This document shows, piece by piece, positions 33,384 through 44,205 of a DNA stretch of 64,000 bases. The notes beneath the pieces are model-generated. The model saw only the letters and a program-made list of their open reading frames with translations. It was not told the origin of the DNA and made no database searches. Made by a program: the position numbers and the translations under genes. The DNA is taken from contig NC_061794.1 in assembly GCF_021462225.1 (NCBI RefSeq), positions 43,028,914-43,092,913 of the forward strand, written 5' to 3'. Each line of letters opens with the position of its first letter. Positions within the stretch are counted from its first letter, which is position 1. The stretch comes from Girardinichthys multiradiatus (taxonomy: Eukaryota; Chordata; Actinopteri; Cyprinodontiformes; Goodeidae).

Positions 33384-33734
33384 TGTCATACCCAGCCAGT
33401 GACTGAGTTTTGGGTTTATGTTTTTGTTTATTATACCTGGGCTGGATCTCTGTTTACCTTTAATTCTGTGTCTTGTCCTGTTAACTGGTTTCACTCCCTC
33501 TGTCTCCCAGTAGTGTCACCGTTCTGTGTTTTCCTTGATTACCTGATCTTGCCGTTCATTGGTTCTCACTGCATTTCCTGTTTGTATTTAAGTTCCTCAG
33601 TTGCCTTAGTTCCCTGGTGGATCTGTGTGTTGTTTATGTCATTGACATCCTTGTTGTTGATACTCTGTGTTGCACCTGGTTATGCCTGGTTACTCTCTGC
33701 ATTTTGGTCCTACCACAAACCCAGCAATATGACA
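33384..33734 (+). mobile_element. Solo LTR, 351 bp, with 5-bp target duplication
   Basis: It begins TGTCATAC and ends ATATGACA, so the termini are the LTR-type TG...CA within the inverted pair TGTCA/TGACA. The five bases TTTAT occur directly before (33379-33383) and after (33735-33739). The interior is C/T-rich with a TATA-like TGTATTTAAG near 33582. No coding sequence is present. Orientation is inferred from the TATA-like box. The 139-residue frame over it is incidental. Confidence 0.72.
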
Positions 33735-33739
33735 TTTAT

Positions 33740-36390
33740 AACTGGATATAAACTGGATGTGTTTGTCTTGTAACATACACTGAGTGAAAACATTCAATCC
33801 TGCAGCTTATTATCATTGCTAAAACCATATAGAGGGAAATGTTTCTAACTTACTGCATGTTGTCTGACCCAGTAATGTCATCCATGTGAACAGAGGTTTT
33901 GTACTTAGAGAAGGCACATAGAATAAAAAAACAGTCATAGTAAAACACCATGTTTTCATAACCCATAAACTTCATGCTTCCTCACCACCAACAAGTCATT
34001 TAAAAATAGCAAAATGAGATTAATTATAAGAAAAATTTACATATTTTGACAGATAGTCAAAAAAAGTTTGACAAACAACAGGTCATTAAATCATTCATAT
34101 TTTGGAGATACCAGTAAACCACCTTTGGGAATAAGAGTTATTTAAGTTAAACACATGATTTAGCAAGGACATTTTATAGGTACTTCGGTATATGCAGTTA
34201 TAAATGTAAAAAGTCCAATCTGATATGTTTACAGCTATTTTGTGATTTTTGATGGCAGGACATCTTATTTGAGTTCACTGATCATATGTACTAAAAAGTA
34301 TTTTCTTGGCTCTGTGCTGTATGAATGAGCGGCTGTAGGTCAGGTGGTAGGAGTTTGTCCTGTAACCAGTGGGTTGCTGGTTCAACCCACCCACCCATCC
34401 AAGTTATTTAATATTTTATTAAATAGGTTTATCTTGAGAACTTTAGAAACAAGGTCAAATTAGTTTTATAAAACTAATTAATATTGACAGCAATTGGTAT
34501 GTCTTCAACCAGTCAGAATGCAAAATCAGAATGTAAGTAAAATCTTATTTTAATTAAATTATATTTAAAGAAATGATTTTCCAAATTAGAATTTGGATAA
34601 TTGATTCTTAACATTATTTTAATCAGCCACCATTATTTTAGTAAAAATAATTTAATAATAATTTACGGAGATATTATTTGCTGTATTTGAAATCCATAAT
34701 CTTTTGGACATTTGATCTTAATATTATTTTACTTAGCCATCACATGGTGTAAAGGACCACTAAAATGGCGGAGAGGAACGTCTATGGACTCTCACGAGAT
34801 AGTGAGTAGTCGTATGTAAATATTTGACTTTGCTGGCCATAGCATTAGTGGCATTGGCTAACAGAGGAAAGATATCTTATGTAGCAACCATTTTAGTTTC
34901 ACATGTGGTTAAAATATCAATAATATAAATATTAAGGTTTATATGAGCACCAGCGGCACATTTGGCCCATCTGTGTTTAAACCACTCATTCAAATAAAGT
35001 TTGTTGTAGCTTTAAAACACAACACATGACATGACAAATAGACTAGCCTCAAGGTTTAAAGTCCTGTTCGCTGCTGGAAAGAAGACAGTGTAAGAACCGC
35101 CAGCATCACACGCCTTCATGTGTGCTGGTTCGTGTAGCTCATCCCTCCTTGGACCTCCCGTCCACCTGTTCTTCAGAACCATTTACGTAAGAGGTTGTGT
35201 CTGGGCAGAGAAAATTAGTGTAAGATGAAACAATCAAAATATTGTTTATTTTACTGTGTTTTGCTTTGTTTGTGGTGGTAAAATGGCTACATGGTGAAGT
35301 TAATTCCCAATTATTCTTTAGCATAAACACTGGATGGTCAGATGTTTACTTAACTTTGTTCTTTGATCAGCAGGTTACACGAACGCCAGAGTGTAGTCAA
35401 GTTTGGAACCAAGGGTTCTTCAAAGTAATTGTCTTCCTCGGCAGCGAGTTTCAAAGTCCCTCAGTTTTGCATGCTGAACCCCTAATGGGTCGGCAGGGCT
35501 AGCACAGGCAAATGAGAACAAAGTGCTTTGTTGGTGGTTCCATAACATCATGGGAATTCCAGCTGCGGCGACTCCTTCCTGGGCTGGACTAAAAGTAGGT
35601 TCATGTGTGTATTTAAAGATGCAGAGCTTTCTACCAGACTCTTTGATTGTGTACATTTGAGTATTTGTTTCATCTCATGGCCAGGGCACCACAGTTCTGT
35701 GTTACGGTTTAGACATCATGACCATATATTTCATTCACCTTAATATAACAGCAGCTTTTGAGAACTCAGGCAGGGTTTTTATGATTTTCCACCATAAGGT
35801 TTGTGCTATTTTTAAATCTAATGTTGTGATGATGGAGCTCCTTTTTTTGTGTGCATTATCACAATCATCAGTTCCCTTTAGTCACCCTGCAAACAGTGGT
35901 TCTGTTTCGAATCTCAACAACCCCGCACAGGAACTGCACTTGACCTTTCCTTCCCTGCATATATCTCTTTTTAAAAACAACTATACGCTGCTGACAGGAG
36001 GAAGATTGCACCCACAGTGTTTAAAAAAATGGTGCACATTTAGGTCTTTTAACTTCACCTCACCATTATGGGTGATTACTGGACTGAAATGAAAACAATA
36101 TGCTGAGATTGACCTGTCATGTTCAGATGTGTGTTCTTTTTCAATTCAAGGAGATCAGAAAAGGCATAACAGACTACACACAACATGGTGTTTTTTTGTT
36201 GCTGTTGCACAGTGGCACTAAATTTGATATTTTCCCTAGCAAACTTTGTAGATACATAGATAAAATGCACATTTATATTCGGTATGTGTAATTGGTGAAC
36301 AATAGGACAAAGAATAGATTGCATTAAACATAAAAAAAACAAATATTTGTAGCGTTTATCCTGGCGCTCCAAAACATTATCCATATGAAC
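33740..36390. other. Intergenic, no recognised gene
   Basis: It contains one weak tRNA-like repeat (34324-34392, listed). Frames near 35242-36092 are unrecognised. Confidence 0.4.
34324..34392 (+). repeat. tRNA-like repeat fragment
   Basis: GAGCGGCTGTAGGTCAGGTGG and GGGTTGCTGGTTCAACCC resemble the A and B boxes of a tRNA-derived teleost repeat (GTAGCTCAGGTGGTAGAG...GGTTCGATCCC). The cloverleaf is not restorable, so this is not a tRNA gene. Confidence 0.4.
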
Positions 36391-36394
36391 CATG

Positions 36395-36431
36395 CCTCCT
36401 CCTCCTCATCATCATCATCATCATCATCATC
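36395..36431. repeat. CCT/CAT trinucleotide microsatellite
   Basis: CCTCCTCCTCCT is followed by eight CAT/ATC units. Confidence 0.85.
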
Positions 36432-36659
36432 TTTGTACCTCATGATAGCATTTCCCACCACTTCTCTAAATTTGGACACCCTGCAGAGTCTCAGGCAGCC
36501 GACAGCAGACCTTCCCTTCCCTCCTCCTCTTCCTCCCTCGCCTTCAGTCGAGTAACCCACTTGACAAATATAAACCTTCACATGAATTTATTAGTAAGAA
36601 AAATGGTGATTATTCCCATTTAAAGGTGAACAGGAAGAACAGGATATGCGGTTGCCATG

Positions 36660-37001
36660 GAATTCTCTTCAAAGCTTTTGGCAAACCGACTCATCCCACT
36701 TCTGATGTCAGCGCTCGGTAAAGGAAAGAAGGAGGGAGGGACGGAGCGGGGTGGGGAAGGAGTTCAGAGCGAGAGATGAGGGAGAAGGGAAAGGGGTGGG
36801 GTGGGGTGAGGGAGAGGGAGAGAGGTATGGAACAAGGGAGGCAGCCTGTTGCTCCTGATCAAACAGCCTCCTCATACTCCGCCAGCTCCAGCGCCTGCGT
36901 TGAGATGGAGTAGAGTTAGAGCTAAAGGCAAACACATTTCAGATCTTCATTTATGTGAATTCTTCATTTTCAGGTGTCCTGGGCAGGGATACAAGAGAAA
37001 A
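36660..37001 (+). promoter_or_regulatory. Candidate distal promoter / 5' non-coding exon (possibly kcng1)
   Basis: A GC-richer island in AT-rich desert contains a CRE/AP-1-like TGATGTCA at 36702-36709, a G/A-only tract of over 100 bases (36720-36840) and a CG-containing stretch (CTCCGCCAGCTCCAGCGCCTGCG near 36877). It ends at CATTTTCAG (36965-36973) and a strong donor, AGAAAA|GTAAGT, with GT at 37002-37003. An exon of 28 bases (36974-37001) or a longer first exon would fit. kcng1 needs an upstream non-coding exon, because an acceptor lies at 51500-51501, and this is the only promoter-like block on the plus strand upstream. The link is inference. Confidence 0.25.
36720..36840. repeat. Polypurine tract
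   Basis: It is almost uninterrupted G/A (GGAAAGAAGGAGGGAGGGAC, GGGGTGGGGTGGGGTGAGGG). It could adopt triplex or G-rich structures. Confidence 0.75.
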
Positions 37002-37002
37002 G

Positions 37003-38595
37003 TAAGTATCTTCTCATTTTTAAAAAAAAAGTGGGTTTTGAAACTTTATTTTTGATAATAGAAAGGTGCTGTTTCTTTGAAGCAAGTTTGTCTTTGAGGG
37101 AGTGTTCTAGGCATCCAGCGTAGAATTCATTCTCACTACTTATAAATCAGACTCCAGCGTGGATATTTCCACAGCAGTTGGGATAAAAAAAAGAGAGTAC
37201 TTGTGTTACCTGAGAGCTTCACAGAGGATGTGCAAAAATATTCACCCTCTTTGGAGACAAACAGGAATGTTGCTGCGGGAGAAAGCCTGAGCAGATCAAA
37301 TGTTCCCTGTGAAGTGTGCACTATTTGTCTTTCACAAATGACAGCGATTTGCATACTGGATATCCTGCATGTACACCATGGTAACAAAGCTGCGACCACA
37401 TTGCAGAGTGTTATGATCTGTAAACATTTGCTGATATCTCAGAAACAGAGTTCAGCATGGAGAGTACATACTGAGGATCACTGAATCACTGTCTGGACGG
37501 GCATTAGATATCACGAGCACTCCTCAAAATCAAATTTTTTTAAATGAGGATTGATGTGAGAGAAACTTTTGCAGCTTTGAGTCCTCCGACAGCAAATCGG
37601 CTGATGTTACGAGTTCATCCATCAGCCGGGAGATCATTTCCAAACACAGACCATGCTCTCAATTTTAAGATGATGATGGATTATGGCACATAATGCGATT
37701 ATGAGTCCACAACACTGATGTCAGTCTAAGTCTTTGGGGTCAGTGATATATGATATGTAATATATCAACGGCTCTTGCTCCTCCAGGTAATTGTGACTAA
37801 AATGAGATGAACTAATGACTTTTTTCCTCCTCTTAACAGCATCTGTCTGATTCTCTTCCACAAAGAGGAGCCCACAAAATAATTATAATCTGCCCTTTTT
37901 ACTGTTAGGGACAGTGCCCTCCACACTTAATGGTACCTATGATAAAGACATGTAAAAAACCTTAACAATATATCTTTTATTCCAGTAACATAATCTCTCA
38001 CTGAAAGTTTTTGAAAGATATTACCATTAATTTGAATAAATGATTTTTGTTATTTCCACTTTTTTAAAACAAAATTGTTAATGGTACACTTCTTACCAAT
38101 ATAATAATTAATAGAAAAGAAATGTAACTGAAGAATTTTTTCTATACTTTAGTTTGTAATTTCTGACTCACAGGAGTTATAAATATTAATGGACAGAGAA
38201 GCCCTTTTATTTTAGCCCCGCTTCAAAATGGGGAGGACAGGAGGTCATGGCTTTCAAGACATGCAGGTGTGTTTATTGTAATAAGTCAGGAAAATAAAAT
38301 CAAGCCAATGGTTTGGTCCCAAGTCTCACTACCTGCCAACCTGTTGTTTGGGATGAATACCAAAAAAAACAAAAAAAAAAAACGTTTCAGTCCAATTTTT
38401 TCTGCAACAAACACTACAAGTGAGTGTGGAAAAGACAAAGGACAGATATGTAGAAAAGCACTTCATGTCCACTGTATTACCGGATCTGAGACGCCGCAGA
38501 CCCGATCCTCTTCTAAAGGCCCTGGAAACCTTGTTAGACTTCACAGCATTATTAACTCTTCAAATACCAGGATTCTGGTGGCCCCTGCCTGTAAA
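37003..38595. other. Intergenic, nothing recognised
   Basis: No exon or known repeat is recognised apart from short A-runs near 38370. Confidence 0.4.
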
Positions 38596-38599
38596 CGGG

Positions 38600-38890
38600 A
38601 AGAGAGTCACGACTGGGTATTTCAACTGGACATTGATCTAAAACATATTGCACAATCAACAAAGAACTTCCATGGTGATCTCAGTCTCAGACCTAAATCC
38701 TGAAAAAACTCTAGGATGTACTAAACAGAAGAGCACATTAAAGAAGAACAATGACGTGATGATCTAGAGAAACTGTATGAAGAGGAATGGTCAAAGATCC
38801 CTCTAACAGAATGCCTCAATCTGTGAAATGTGATAAAGAAAGACTAATGGCTGTCCTGTGGGCAAAACGGGGTTCTACAATAACAGGTGC
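38600..38890 (+). mobile_element. Tc1-like transposase 3' fragment
   Basis: TATTTCAACTGGACATTGATCTAAAACATATTGCACAATCAACAAAG (second catalytic block), CAGACCTAAATCC, GATGATCTAGAGAAACTGTATGAAGAGGAATGGTCAAAGATCCCTCTAAC and AAAACGGGGTTCTACAATAA follow the C-terminal half of a Tc1 transposase. Its middle is partly deleted and all frames are broken. Confidence 0.7.
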
Positions 38891-41800
38891 GCCATAAGCG
38901 TTGCTATTTGTAATTTGGTTAAACATTTTAATGTAGAGTTTTTTTTCCGAAGAGAGTTTTATTTCATTCATAAAAGGTTGCATTCTACAAACAGTTTCAG
39001 TGTGAGATTATTCTAATAAAAAGATAAATCAGGAACAGCACGTTTTAGCTGTGAACATCTTTACCAGGTGTGTTCAGTGGGTGAGGATATGTGAAGCAAT
39101 CAATCAGTTATGTTGGATCGAATCTTTATCAAATTTCTGTTGTATTGCATGAATGAATGTTGTTTAAGTAAATCTAGTAGACTTTTATTGATATACTGAA
39201 TTTATACTTAAACACTTGGGCTAAACTGTGAGGACATTCTAAATTTTTCATCAATTTTTATTTTAATGGTTAACATCAAACTAGGATGGGGTTTGTCTTT
39301 TTCCACTTCTTGATCTCCTTCAATATCACTTCACTTCACATTCATTACGTCTGCTCAAAGAAACGCCCTGTGGCTGTTTGTCAGCGCCATTCAATCTCAT
39401 CAACTTGAGAACTTTTTCACTGTCTGTGTTTTAGTGTTAAAAGATCAGTTCTTTTTCTAAACCAATCTGTGATTGACCATTGCCCCGGTCACTCCAGCCC
39501 GCAGACAGACCGGAGATCCTTTCAAATCTGAAAGACAGGGGGCTTCAGCTGCAGGAGGAAGCTTTTAAGCCGATCCTCCGAGGCATTTATCTGCGTCTTG
39601 TAGAAAAAAGACTTGTTTACATAGCCGTGAAGCAGTTAGGTGGTTGCATGATTGCTGCCCTCACAGAGAAAAGGCATCAAAAAGATGAAAACTGATGCAC
39701 ACAGTCAATGCAGTGGACTTAATGTTATGCAATCTTTATATAATCAAGTTAGATGAGCACTCACAAATAGTGAGAATGTGCAATAAACCACTCAGAAAGA
39801 AAAATGCCTGAGATGGAATAATCTTAATGTAGTTATAGACTGAATCTGAGGTATTGATGTAAAGTTGGGATGTTGCTGCTGTGTGGTTTTGCAGACAGAC
39901 CAAATATCACACTTTGCAGGGGATAATGTGGGGCAGTGGTGCTGAAATATGTGGATTTGTTGAACTGAGGACAGACGGAGGACAGTCTGGTAAACAAACT
40001 GAAGACTCAAAGTGACGGAGGTGTAATGTTTCTTGCTGGCCCTTTTCTCTAAAGGGTTTTATCCTATTAAAAAGTTAATTAATAAGCACATATAATTTTT
40101 CACATGTGTTCTCTCTGTAGTTCTGTTCATTTCTATAACTGAAAAACTGACCCGAGCAGACCGTTAGAATTCCAGTATTCCAAGATAAAAGTAGTGCTGG
40201 CAAATGCTCCAGTTTGAATTTGAGGTCATTGTGTCAGGATCTATGTGCAGAGAAAAAAGTCAGGAGATCTGTTGTCTGAGTAGCTTGGAGACTTTGCAAA
40301 CCGGCATCCTATGCTGGTAAGTATCCCTTCAAGAACCCAGACTGCTTGGAATGTACAACAGAGATTTAATGACCTCTTTTGACAATAACTGCCTTTAGGT
40401 AAATGGCATAATTTCTGTTTCTGTCTCTGTTCCAGAATTGTTATTCTGATGGCCATGGTCATTAGCCCTCCTAGTTCTGATTCTGATTCTGCAAGTTTTT
40501 TCTTATAATCAGTTTGTGTTTTACTCATGATTGTTTAACTGCACTACAACATTGTAGCTATTAAAATATTCCCAGGAAACCACCTGTCACACCACTCAAA
40601 ATGTATAAGTCTGTCTACAGTTGATGTTTCTTACACCATATTGTTTGGCTGTACAAAAAAGTCCTTTTAACAACACATGAGGTGGATAGAAGGGGAATGA
40701 AAATACTCAGACAGGATCTACAGTCAAAGAAAAAACAAGGCATCTACAACTAATTATTAGCAACAGGAAGTTGATTTATGCTCACAATCATCTGCAGTTG
40801 CCTGCAGATGTTGCGTGTTTCATAGTCCTAGGGCAAAAAGCGTTTCCAGCAGAGAAACTGTTTTTGGCAAGTAAAGAGCTATTCCTCTTACTTCCCTTTA
40901 TGTAGTTCCGTGGAGCCCCCCACATGTTTTCAGCACTGATGATTGGTGCAGCAAATGTGCCGGTTACATCTTCTTTCTGTGTTTCCAATATTATTCCGCA
41001 CATTCATTCGACATATTCTTTTGTCTCGTCAAGAACAGAATCTATTCTGTTGTTACTGTGAAAGATTTCTAGAAAGGAATGTTTCAGACATAAACATCCA
41101 TATATAGCCTGACCTTTCTGCTTTAGTGGGCATGATACAAAAGGCTCATTTTGTTGTTCTGCAAGAAATTGTGTTTCATAATCACTTAACCAAATGCCGA
41201 TTACTTGTTTTTGTTTTAGCCTTGGTTTTCTGTCTCTTACAAATGAGGAAAAATGTTGTTCAAGCTCCTGTGCAAAGCTGAAATGAACTGTAATATAAAA
41301 AAAAAATATCAGAAAACAGCCATTAGTGCAAACAAAGCTCATCACTGAAAAGTATTATCTCCTGAGAAGTAGGGAGCAGCCCACTGCGGTGGACCACAGA
41401 CTTGTGCTGAGGATTATCACCCCAAGGCTATCCCTCCTTGTTTCTGTATGCATTAATACCACCCACTTCCTACTGAAAAAATATTTACAATGATTTCTGC
41501 AGGAATTAGTGTAAGAAAAGGTATTTGGATCAGATCTGCTTCTGGCATGCATGACTGTTTCAGTGTTTAACCAGATTTCAGAAGGAGAGAAGGGGAGAGC
41601 GAGACAGCCTAGCCTTTCCAGCTCTTGTGGTCCATTTCTGGAAACACCAAGCTCTTATGGTCCATTAGCGTACAGTGAGCTGTTAAAGGAATAGACAGAG
41701 AATTGGATGCTGTTATAAACAAGAAAAAAGGGACAGTGTGTAATTTAAATGGCCTATAAAGCTGGAAGGACATGTTAGAACTGTATTTTTAGGTGCTATC

Positions 41801-42914
41801 TGTCGCTCTAAAACACTTCAGAGTACCTTGTTTTTAAAATGATTATCAAGCTACATGAAAGAAAATAAAACAATACTTTTGACTTTCAACAGCTCAGACT
41901 AGGAACACAAGTGAGTTTTGTGCGTCTAGAAATACTGACAGAAAGTCTGTTACTCATGAATTTAGCATGTGTCTGTAATTCACGGAGTGAGTCAAGCGGA
42001 ATTGCAAATCCCTGATTCAGAGACAGATTGGTAAAACCTGTTTTACACAACACTTCCACCAATACTGTATGCAAACAAGAACCATGAAGAGATGTAACTA
42101 TTGAAGCAGTAATATGTCTCTAAGGAGAACATGGTGCCACTTTACATATGTTCCTTTTAGAAAACCGACTCCACATATGTCTCTACAGACTGATACAATC
42201 TCAACAATTTCTTAGCTTTAAAAATCTTAGTTAACATTATCTTGCCCCTCAGCTGGTATCGATGCTCTTCAAATTCTCCTGTGGATGGAATCGTGGGAAA
42301 CGCATGCACAATGCAGTCAGGAAGCATAGACTCACAGGCCAGTGACTCACCAGGCAATCTGGAGAACATGCCCTGTGGCTTAGCTGTGATAGCGCTGGCA
42401 CCGAAAGAGGCCAGACCTCAGCCAATCTGGTAGGGAGAACAGCCTTCATCCCTCCTTCCGAGAGAGAGAGAGACTCCATCTCCCCCTCCTGAGGATGCAT
42501 CAGAGCCACGACGGAGCAGAGAAAAGAGAAAACAAGAGTTTAGAAATCACTTTTGCGTCTGTGGAGAGACAAAAGCACAATCACTTTAAAGGCAAAGTGA
42601 GAGATCAAACAGGCCTCAGGGGGTTAAGTGTGATTTAATCCAGTTGGAGGGTGGCTTAGATAGACTCCAGCACGTCCACACTAGCGGTGGGTAGGTGTTT
42701 GAATGACCTCTGCTACATAAAAGGCAGAGTGTGAGAAGTGTCAAAAATGAGAGAATTTACATAGTTTCATTTCTGGAGTTTAGTTTTTTTCTAACCACAG
42801 ACATTTCATAATCTGTATTTCTACAGAAAACAATAAAAATGTAGTAATAAACTCATAGAGTTTATGCACTGAGGAAAGAAGTTATAACCTAATAACCAGC
42901 TTGGGTATGACAGG
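38891..42914. other. Intergenic, no recognised gene
   Basis: No recognised exon, RNA gene or transposon. A short AG microsatellite lies near 42460. The plus frame at 39480-39695 and minus frames at 40241-41345 were read and resemble nothing. Confidence 0.4.
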
Positions 42915-42985
42915 CTGAGATAATCAGAATCAACATTATTGGCCACGTTTGTGTGCACAAACAAGGAATTTGACTCAGCTTCCAT
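42915..42985 (-). repeat. Antisense CR1/Rex1-like LINE tail fragment
   Basis: TCAGAATCAACATTATTGGCCACGTTTGTGTGCACAAACAAGGAATTTGACTC is the reverse complement of the LINE 3' end type seen at 43674 and, in sense, near 17100-17136. Confidence 0.55.
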
Positions 42986-43389
42986 CACTATATGTCAACA
43001 CAGTCATGTGTTGTATGTAAATTTTCAGATGATAACAAAAACCCACTTTAAACTTTCCCAACTTACCCTCAACCAGTCTAGTGTGTGCATTGGTAATACT
43101 TGATGCTAGTTTCCAGATTTTTGCGAACAAATATGGGATGCCTTCAAAGAACAGCGAAACTTGAAAACCAGATATATACTCATGGTGTATAAAAAGACAA
43201 ATAACCTTTTTTTTTTTTATGTCTGACATTAAATCTAAACTTTTATTGTTTCAGGGCAGTTAGAATTGCCAAAATTATTTTCTATTAAAATGATGAGCAA
43301 ATATTTAGAGATTTTTTTATTCCAGAAAATTCAGAAGATTAAATACACTAGGATTACTATACATTTAAACTATTTGAAAAAACCAAGAT

Positions 43390-43673
43390 ACTGATGTCAT
43401 GTTAATTTCCAAAGCCTGAGTTCTTTGGAGGCACACCTATGGATGTGTTTTAAGCCGACACCTCAAACGCACTGCTGCATAGTGTGACCTCATAAGAAAA
43501 TAAAGGAAATCAGCCCAGTTATCAGGAATAGAATTCTGGACCTTCACACATCTTGTTCATCTCTGGTTACAGTTTTTAGGAGTGGTATCTGATCAATAGG
43601 AATGTCCAGCCATCTTACCATTTAGGAAGGAAATGGGTTCTGAGTCCCAGAGATGAACATATTTTGGTGGTAA
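43390..43673 (+). mobile_element. Sleeping-Beauty-like Tc1 remnant, left part
   Basis: GATGTCATGTTAATTTCCAAAGCCTGAG, GGAGGCACACCTATGGATGTGTTTTAAG, CACCTCAAACGCACTGC, AAAGGAAATCAGCCCAG and GTTCTGAGTCCCAGAGATGAACATATTTTGGTGG match the leader and early transposase of the salmonid-type Tc1 in order. Confidence 0.7.
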
Positions 43674-43994
43674 TCCAGAATCAGAATCAGAAAAGCTTTA
43701 TTGCCAACTACGTTTTTGGACATACAAGGAATTTGTTTTGGCGTAGTCGGTGCAATACAGTACAAGTTAAACAGTATAAACATATCTACAATATAATATA
43801 AATATATTTGCACAGTTTTAAGTGAGTGAGAGTAAATATAGAGCAGTATTGGGTGCGAGAGCGGTACAACAGTGCAGGTGATCAGTGTGCAAGTAAAGCA
43901 GGAGTCCAAGCTGAGCGTTAATGTAACGCATAGAGTTGCACAGTGCAATGAGTCCTGCACTGACATGGTTTGAAAGGTCACTGAGGGATCAAAA
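43674..43994 (-). mobile_element. Antisense CR1/Rex1-like LINE 3' end inserted in the Tc1 remnant
   Basis: It starts CAGAATCAGAATCAGAAAAGCTTTATTGCC and continues ACATACAAGGAATTTGTTTTGGCG, GTGCAATACAGTACA, then a non-coding UTR. The CTGATT-type tail faces left, so the LINE is on the minus strand. It splits Tc1 sequence at 43673 and 43995, but about 600 bases of that Tc1 are missing between the two sides. Confidence 0.68.
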
Positions 43995-44205
43995 AGTTGT
44001 GGGGAGAGCTGAAAAGGTTTGCGTGAGCAAGATGGTCTACAAACCACAATCAGTTGCACATGATCTGTCATGAGGAATAGGACAAAATTCGAGCAAATTA
44101 TTGTGTGAAGCTTGTAGAAGGATTCCCAAAACATTTGACCCAAGTCCTACAATTAAAAGGGCAATTCTACCAAATATTAAGGAAACATAAGTAACTCCAG
44201 AATTT
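43995..44205 (+). mobile_element. Sleeping-Beauty-like Tc1 remnant, right part
   Basis: GAGAGCTGAAAAGGTTTGCGTGAGCAAGATGGTCTACAAACC, CTGTCATGAGGAATAGGACAAAATTCGAGCAAATTATTGTG and GAAGCTTGTAGAAGGATTCCCAAAACATTTGACCCAAG are the C-terminal transposase blocks in order. It ends near CTACCAAATATTAAGG. Confidence 0.72.

Noticed and set aside
33354..33773. 139-codon hydrophobic plus-strand frame looking like a membrane protein
   Set aside because: It lies over the C/T-rich solo LTR at 33384-33734. The hydrophobicity comes from T-rich codons.
34324..34392. tRNA gene
   Set aside because: Only A- and B-box-like motifs remain. The acceptor stem and anticodon arm cannot be formed.
36324..36581. Minus-strand frame with a poly-Asp/Glu stretch
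   Set aside because: The acidic run is the CCT/CAT microsatellite translated. No gene context.
43622..44143. 173-codon minus-strand frame
   Set aside because: It spans the LINE tail and both pieces of a Tc1 remnant, in antisense to the transposase. It is chance openness.
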